From assembly GCA_036346255.1 (NCBI GenBank), contig CM070623.1:6800407-6864406 (forward strand): 64,000 bases of DNA, read 5' to 3'. The position numbers and the translations under genes were made by a program. The notes under the pieces were generated by a model. The model did not search any database, was not told the origin of the DNA, and worked only from the letters and a program-made list of their open reading frames with translations. Positions 57,750 through 64,000 of this stretch are shown piece by piece; the stretch's first letter is position 1; every line of letters starts with the position of its first letter. Source of the stretch: Ampelocalamus luodianensis (lineage: Eukaryota; Streptophyta; Magnoliopsida; Poales; Poaceae).

Positions 57750-58218
57750 CTCTCTCTGTCTCAGGCAGAGGAATTGATGATATTATAAGGATGCAGTTGC
57801 TGTCTGTATAATTTCAGCTTAGAAATCGATGTCTAGGTTTACCTATAAGCCAGTTTCCAAATCCTCGTTTTCCTCTTCCCCTGTCTCCTGCTTACGTGTC
57901 GAGCCACTTGTCCCCTAGTTGTAATCTGCAGCTTCTTCTCTGCCCTCCATTCTTTTGGCAAAAGCAAATGGGAGTGTCAGGGTTACTACTGTCAGGTAAT
58001 CTTTATGTATATGGTATATCTAATTTTAGGGAGAGTTTGTTTTTCATATTTTAGACAGTATTTATTATGGATACTAGAGTTGGTTTGGTAACCCTTCCAG
58101 ATACGTAGAGTCTTTTTCGAATACGAGTACTAGCCTGTACTAAATAAAAATGACCTATTGTAATCAGTTTGATGTAAGCAATAGAGAGAAAAAAATAGAA
58201 AAGCTGCTGTGCATGCAG
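57750..58218. other. Spacer between duplicates
   Basis: No gene recognised. Ends with the palindrome-like CTGCTGTGCATGCAGC just before copy 2. Confidence 0.4.
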
Positions 58219-58598
58219 CGCCAATTGTATTGCACTTTACACTACGGTAAGAATTTGGTTGCCTTCTTTAGTGCTCATCGACGGGGAATGACGGCATAGG
58301 AGGCGGCGGCGAGATACGGGATGGAGAGGGGAGGTAGATGGATTGAAAGCGTAGAAGAATAACCAGAGCATCACCGACGGCGGCCATAGCAACGACTGCG
58401 ATGACAAAACATCTCTTTCTCTATTTTTTGGGTTGTTGCTAACTCGTCGGCCGTGCCTCGCTGCCGGCAAGCTCTGTGCACACCTCTTATGTTTCCCTCT
58501 CGCCGACAGGACATTCTCTCGTGCAAAGTGAAACAAAAAATAAGAACAGATGGTGTAAAGTAAAATCATGGTAAAATTGTATAGTCCAAATTGAAATT

Positions 58599-58601
<3 letters not shown>

Positions 58602-58660
<59 letters not shown>
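58602..58660. repeat. (TA)n microsatellite
   Basis: About 29 alternating units at the position where duplicate 1 has only about 5. Confidence 0.95.
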
Positions 58661-58664
<4 letters not shown>

Positions 58665-59063
58665 TCCAGCCAGAAGAACGCGCGGTCAATTCTCTACTTC
58701 AGCGCCGACTGATGGAGATGCATGCAACCCCAGCTTTCATCCCGTTCTCTGGTAGTTAGCACTCCTAGATTTGTTCTTCAGCCCAACTGAGTTGGCTGGC
58801 TCAAGTAATTAATAAAAGTACCGTGATATTCTACTTGTCTGACTCGGAACGTACACAGACACAGAGAGAGAGATTCTTTTTCCCATTCAAATTATCTAAG
58901 TGCAATAGTTACCTGTTGTAAATCATTGTTCGTAATTGTCTGACAAGAATCTGTTCATACATGCAGTCAATCCTTACAAGCTTACAAATACGAACAAAAA
59001 AAATCATACATATATATTCACATGCATGAGGTTGAGCAACGAGGAAGGAATGCTACAAGAAGC

Positions 59064-59520
59064 TGTGAGCATGAACTTGAGGCTAATCACGAACTAAGCG
59101 TTAACCCTAGCTCAAAACATGAACACCTAGATTAAACCTTAGATGCGGAAGCGTGAATGCTTACCCGAACCTGAAGAAGCCCTCAGGGTTCGTAGATGCT
59201 GTCGGTGGCCGGAGAGATGGTGTGAGCGACGGTTGTCGGCGGTCACAGAGGAGGTCGAGGACGAGGTCGGTGAGGTCGCAGCGACGATGGGCTCTGGTCT
59301 TCGTCCACCTTAGCGCTCGTTAGTAGATCGGGTATGTGTGTGGGGTTTTGGTAGCCAAGAACCACGGTTAAATCGAAGCCTACCGAACCCCCTCAGTTCA
59401 TATGGCGCTAGGTGACCGGGACCCGAACCAAAAACCGTTGGCCGCGCCTCCGATCAAGGCGCAGTGGAGACGTGGTCTCCCATGGATCTCGGAAACCGTT
59501 AGCCGAAGATCAACCCAACA
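59064..59520 (-). mobile_element. Small solo LTR or LTR-like insertion
   Basis: TGTGAGCATG...CAACCCAACA, 457 bp, with perfect target duplication GAAGC (59059-59063 and 59521-59525). Copy 1 of the duplication preserves the empty site (ACAAGAAGCCATCC at about 57416). TG/CA ends plus a 5-bp duplication indicate LTR integration. Orientation is inferred from TGTTGGGTTG on the minus strand, copia-like. Confidence 0.8.
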
Positions 59521-59850
59521 GAAGCCATCCGTTGTCATAGTACAGAACAGGAGGAACTTGGCTACTTGCATCTCTAATTGGTGCAGAGATCGAGAATTAT
59601 ACTTCTATTATCTAAAACAAGAAGGAATAGAGCTTAATTTGCAATTATATTGCAAGTTGGATAGTATTATGAGAAATATAATGAATCTGATCCTCCTGCG
59701 AAGGGGTCATCGATCACCAACCGGAAGCTTTGATTTGGAGGCGACATGCAACCATCGAGGCATCGATCTGTCTCTATCTTATCTAACAATGTATCCGACC
59801 GTGCAAAGGAGGAGCTGCGAAGCTGCCGATCGATTATTGACTGCCTCAGT

Positions 59851-61058
59851 AAAGAAATAAATTAATCGCAGTGCCGACACTTCCATAACCCTTCAGTAAA
59901 GAAATAAAAAGCTAATTTTACAATCAAACCACAAAGAGAGCAAAAAGGGTGTTCTAATCTTGTATTTCAACTAGAAGAATTTATCTATGGATTCACATGC
60001 ACAAGCAAATCATGTTCTATTGGGTCCACATCCCAACAGAAGAGGAAAACTTAGCCTTTTTTTTAATAGATCCAAATTACAATGTGACTGCGAGTAGAAC
60101 TTTTTGTCCTCGCATCATAATTCATAAGGTTCCAATGTTGCTGCATATTCAAGTACTGTAGGAGTAGGGTCCAGCGGCTATTAGTATCTTGAGGTTTGAT
60201 GTTTGAATAGGTAACAGATAAAAGGGCAACGGTCATATCCTGAAACTGTTTGTGTTGTTAACTGCATTCGACATTAGGATTAAACATGAATTCTGCTTAA
60301 CAATTAGTATTTGGCGTAGTTAATACTTAATAGCCATACACAATGAAACAGTATAGACACCAAATCACCAACTATGCAAAAAAATATCATAACATGTCTT
60401 TAACAATTAGTATGTAAGCCTCTACAACCTCATGGGGTGACTTTCGCAAGAAGTATAAACCCACCTATAGCTAATAATGTCAAGTTCCTCCACCCAAGCT
60501 CGAATCATGGACCTTCTAGAAGAAGAAAGACCCTCGACAAACCTTCAGCTTCCTCATAAAGACATTTTTCTTTAGGGTAATCATGAAGCTCATACGTCCG
60601 GACGAAACGAAAAATATCGGACGCTTTGGGTTCGCGAGGTGCCGCGCATACAGAAAAAGAATTGCTGTGCTCGGTTGCTGCTTCGTCGATGCGCTTCTTT
60701 TTTCTCGCTTTGTCCACGACCACGACGTAACTTGCCCTGTCCTCCTCGATGTGCCCTGTCGGTTGTGCTCCTCTTGGTCTTTGGAAAATAGCAGCGGCCC
60801 CCTGTTTCTTCACGTCATGCACCAGGAGGTCTCTCTGCTGGTTCCGACGCCTCCCTTCTCTGCTGAAAAGAGCACACCAAAAACAAACGATATTCGAAGA
60901 TGTTGTAATCGTTGTTTAAAAATGTTGTAATCATGTTCAAATATACTATAATGATGTGGAGATTAATGATAAGGGTAATGATACTGTACATACGTACGGC
61001 GTATCATACACGTTTTACCCGAGTGAGTCGCTAATAATAAAGCTATTACTCCATGATC
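59851..61058. other. Unassigned sequence
   Basis: A 15-bp direct repeat CAGTAAAGAAATAAA occurs at about 59847 and 59895. Overlapping frames at 60505-60822 (minus) and 60583-60930 (plus) have no recognised domain. Confidence 0.4.
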
Positions 61059-61428
61059 TCTTCTGATGTTGCAACCATTGTCCGGTGATGTTGTAACCGT
61101 TGTCCGGAGATATTGCAACCATTATCCTATGATGTTGCAACCGTTGTCCGAAGATGTTGCAAGTGTTGTAACCATTGTTCTATGATGTTGCAACCGTGTC
61201 CGGGGTTGCAACTGTTGCAACCATTGTCCTAGGATGTTGCAACTGTTGCCCAGAGATGTTGCAATCATTGTCTTAGGATGTTGCAACAACAGATGTTGCA
61301 ACTGTTGTTCGGAGATGTTGCAATCATGTCCGGAGGATATTGCAACCATTGTTCTAAGATGTTGCAACCATTATTCTAAGATGTTGCAACCGTTGTCCGA
61401 AGAATGTTGCAACCGTGTCCGAGTGATT
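61059..61428. repeat. Minisatellite with about 22-bp unit GATGTTGCAACCATTGTCC
   Basis: About 16-17 degenerate units. The core GATGTTGCAAC is well kept; the tail alternates between TGTCCG, TGTCCTA and TGTTCTA. Frames across it are repeat-driven and not genes. Confidence 0.9.
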
Positions 61429-62039
61429 TTTTCTTCTAATATTATCATCGTCATCTCCACCCAAAAATAATAATTTGAAAATATCTTATTCAACTACTAG
61501 TAGTACTAGCAGTCTAGCACACCAGATGTATCTAATTCTTTTCTTCCTTTTTTGTTGAGACGAGATGTGTTTAATTCATGGTGAAAGGCAAGTTGATGGT
61601 AGAGTATGGGTGTTAGCTCGGAGGATTTGTCTTTTGCTTGCATGCAGCGCGAGTGATACAGCCAGGATGAAGAGAAAGATGCTGTCGTGGTTGGCCCCCG
61701 CTTGGCTTGGCTTGGCTTGGGGGCGCCACAGCATGCGTGGATTTTGGACCGTACGGTCCGTACGTCCGACTAGTAGTAGCTCCCTTTTCTTTAAGGTACT
61801 TCTAAGGAGTAACTTGATGTCCATGGAAATCAAAGAAAGCAAAGCGTTCTCATTCCTAACCCAAACAAGTACTTGTAGAACTTTCTTCGCACAAATACCT
61901 CTACTGATTACTGATGGTAAGGTCACCACCAACAACACGAGAAGTCAGGAAGAGGATTATGTGTCGAATAATTTTGCAGATCAAGGAGCCTACGAATCAT
62001 AGTCATCATCCACATAAACTACGTACAATCCATAGAGTC
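61429..62039. other. Unassigned sequence
   Basis: Contains a short CTTGG tandem (about 61713-61732). A 145-codon plus frame (61565-62002) has no recognised domain. Confidence 0.35.
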
Positions 62040-62520
62040 AGGGGCGGATTTAGTATAGGGACATGGGTGTACATCTATATACTTAAAATACATACTTGCA
62101 CTGTGTATCCTGATTCAGCCTGTCGCACTTGCAGTCGGCCACACCCTCTCCAGGCTCCAGCTCTATCCGCGCGGCCCACTCCACACCTGCACGGCCCAAC
62201 TCCCACTCCCAGTAGCCCCCAACCCCATTCCCAGTCCCACACGGCCGAGATCGTGACTCCGAGTGCCAGAGGCAGAGGTTGAGTGGGCGAGCGGCTAACA
62301 CTATCCCTTTCCTCCCCTTTCTCGCGCGGCAGGGGTGAGTGCCGAGCCGAATCTGGGGATGGAGGGTGCCGCGCGCAACGAGCAGCAAGGGGAGGGAAGC
62401 CCCGCGCCTGCGAAGCGTGGTAGCGCCAGCAGCAGCGTCGAGGCCGAGTAGGAGCAACCACCGCACCAGCGCAAGGAGCGGCGGTGGCACACAGTGAGGT
62501 CAAGGTGAGCTCTGCTCTGC
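62040..62520 (+). other. GC-rich, exon-like segment
   Basis: A sharp rise in GC with ATGGAGGGTGCCGCGCGC at about 62359 and a possible donor CAAG/GTGAGC near 62504, then an AT-rich intron-like stretch. It could be a captured first exon or the end of an unknown transposon (GGGGCGGATTTAG at 62041). The ATG frame has no known domain and stops at about 62450. Confidence 0.3.
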
Positions 62521-63216
62521 TGGTTTCTTGCCTCTTGGTGTGAGATTTGTGTGCATCTGAATCTCCAATCATTTGAGCCATTGAGGTCTGCTGCCTGCCA
62601 GTCTGAGCCTCTGAGGATTGGATTTGCCGCTGGGCGCTGGCGCTCATGGAATTGGAGGATAGGAGGAGAACGAAATCACGAATGGTTGTTAAGTTGGATG
62701 TGAATTGTGCTTGATTGCTTGTTAAGTTGTTAGAATGTTAGCTTCGTAGCTTGTATGTATGCAATGTATGGAAATTGGCACGACTGGCTCCTTAGTTTTA
62801 CATTCTATAGATCTTTTGACCTCAATATGGCAGTTTAGTTGCAGTGGTTACATGTTAATTTTTTATCAAGTTCTACCCCATGCAGTGTTCTTTTCAATGA
62901 ATGTAATATGATTTTATCATAATTTTGTTAACTATAGTGTTCTTTTTAGTGGTAGGACAATGAATTTTCATAGAAAAGAAGTTTGGAATTTTACATGGTA
63001 AGTGGAACAGAAGTGCCACTTTAGGCATCTATAGGCAAGATGTCATTTTCACTACCTTGGACAGATTTGTGGAACATACATACTCATAATTTGACATGAT
63101 TCTAGTAGGGAACAGGGGTTTGGAACTTTGGATGATAATGCTCAATGAATGAATTGTCGTTGATGGAAAATATTCTGATAGAGAAAGACCAACATTTGAC
63201 AGGGGACTTCAGTAAC
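62521..63216. other. Unassigned AT-rich sequence
   Basis: No gene recognised; intron-like composition. Confidence 0.35.
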
Positions 63217-64000
63217 CACTACTACAGAAAAGGTCTTCACAAACAGTTCAAAAACAACATCACAGACGGTTTCATGAGCCATCTGAGTTTATATGTCAGT
63301 AATGACATGAGGTCATTACAGATGATTTTCGAACCGTTCGTGATGCAGACTATCACAGACGGTTATTAACTCAGAACCGTCTGTGATCGCCTTCTCCAAG
63401 TTCACGCTGAGCCTCTTCACCGACGTCATTGGGCAGGCAGTGTTCAGTGCGGACTTCGGTAGTTCATTGGTCTAATATCACAGACGGTTCTATTATGGAA
63501 CCGTTAGTGATAAGTATCACAGACGGTTCCATAATAGAATTGTCTGTAACATTTTTTTGTTGATCTAACAGTGAGAAAATGTGACTGATGGATATAGAAA
63601 TTTCAGTCACCTAAAGCATAGACACTACGGATTTTCTAAAACTATATATGCTAAAACCGATAATTTTATGGCAAGTAGTCCAACACCTCTATAAAAAAAT
63701 TGGCATACTCATGCCTAATCCTACAGTCATAACTGCAGAAAACGACGTAGTTATCCCACCCTTCCACACCGCAGCCGGTGCTCGTGCACCGGTGACCATC
63801 CTCCGACAGCGCCCACACCAGGCCCAATGGCCCAATCTTGTTCCACACCGCTGCCTGGACCATGTCCACGGCGAGCCTCTGGCACCGCTTGCACTCCCGG
63901 TTGGTCCTCTTGGCCATCTCGCACCCGCTGCCGGCCGGCTTGCCCTCGACGTGCCTGATGTAGTGCTTCAAAATGTCTTGCCGGTCGTGTAGAGGAGGCC
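63217..64000. mobile_element. CACTA-type transposon terminus (right part off window)
   Basis: Starts CACTACTACAGAAAAGG, the En/Spm-type terminal inverted repeat. Subterminal ATCACAGACGGTT occurs repeatedly in both orientations (63261, 63352, 63480, 63520), including a perfect 13-bp inverted pair 63352-63364/63375-63387. Such arrays bind the element's TNPA-like protein in this superfamily. The other end is outside the window. Confidence 0.7.
63666..63995 (-). CDS. Unrecognised GC3-rich coding segment, partial
   Basis: A minus-strand frame open from near the edge to a TAA at 63666. From about 63980 to 63740 it is GC-rich at third positions as in many grass exons: DILKHYIRHVEGKPAGSGC, NRECKRCQRLAVDMVQAAV and GPLGLVWALSEDGHRC. 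The last 25 codons are AT-rich and may be intron. Several Cys (CKRC, CTSTGC) hint at metal binding but no family is recognised. It sits about 450 bp inside the CACTA terminus and could be element protein or a captured exon. Confidence 0.4.
   Translation of the reverse strand, partial: PLHDRQDILKHYIRHVEGKPAGSGCEMAKRTNRECKRCQRLAVDMVQAAVWNKIGPLGLVWALSEDGHRCTSTGCGVEGWDNYVVFCSYDCRIRHEYANFFIEVLDYLP

Larger units (their letters stand above)
58219..59850 (+). repeat. Direct duplication, copy 2, with insertions
   Basis: Same boundaries as copy 1 but 1632 bp long. It has an expanded TA tract (58602-58660) where copy 1 has a short TATATATAT, and a 457-bp insertion at 59064-59520. Elsewhere it differs from copy 1 by scattered substitutions and small indels. 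Confidence 0.9.

Noticed and set aside
59402..59860. 152-codon plus frame
   Set aside because: It spans the LTR-like insertion boundary, so it is an accidental fusion.
61059..61428. Possible CRISPR-like array
   Set aside because: Units are contiguous and degenerate with no unique spacers, and the setting is a plant genome; it is a minisatellite.

Overview
This window looks like a repeat-dense stretch of a grass genome, most likely rice or a close relative. No intact host protein-coding gene could be supported. Almost everything is layered LTR retrotransposons of families typical of grasses (long-LTR Ty3/gypsy, Tat-type gypsy, a Sirevirus-type copia, an Angela/BARE/RIRE1-like copia LTR), followed by DNA transposons, a plastid rRNA insertion, a local duplication and satellites. 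Family names come from motif recognition only; no search was run.

Layout. 1-7538: minus-strand gypsy element A (RNase H, RT, protease, gag, untranslated region, degraded primer site, one 3.2-kb LTR). 7539-8634: unassigned sequence, then the leader of copia element G. 8635-10270: the G LTR. 10271-34821: a nest. Host LTR D is split by a complete 15.6-kb Sirevirus-like copia (10360-25950, TSD CATAC), which itself holds solo LTR B (13173-17749, TSD ACAAA). D is split again by solo LTR C (25976-30631, TSD GATCA). 34822-35834: LTR remnant F. 35835-37640: short-LTR retroelement H carrying fragments resembling mitochondrial chaperonin CPN60 and a C3HC zinc-finger protein. 37640-51208: minus-strand Tat-type gypsy element I, broken by solo LTR E (about 40951-45066) and carrying a spliced antisense extra gene. 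52178-54248: terminal-inverted-repeat (Mutator-like) element. 54732-55011: decayed plastid 16S rRNA. 56636-59850: a direct duplication, one copy holding a 457-bp LTR-like insertion. 61059-61428: a 22-bp minisatellite. 63217-64000: a CACTA-type terminus next to a GC3-rich coding segment.

The most unusual signal is inside the long gypsy LTRs. Six LTRs (A-F), in both orientations, share an exon-like block that ends at a GC-type donor (AG then GCAAG). In five of them a second exon-like block follows, giving a short acidic reading frame with conserved intron phase, and the acceptor is preceded by a hairpin whose arms covary. In C and D two further upstream exons and one intron match in length or nearly so. 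This looks like a spliced, possibly coding, leader transcript encoded inside LTRs; no in-frame ATG was found, so translation is unproven.
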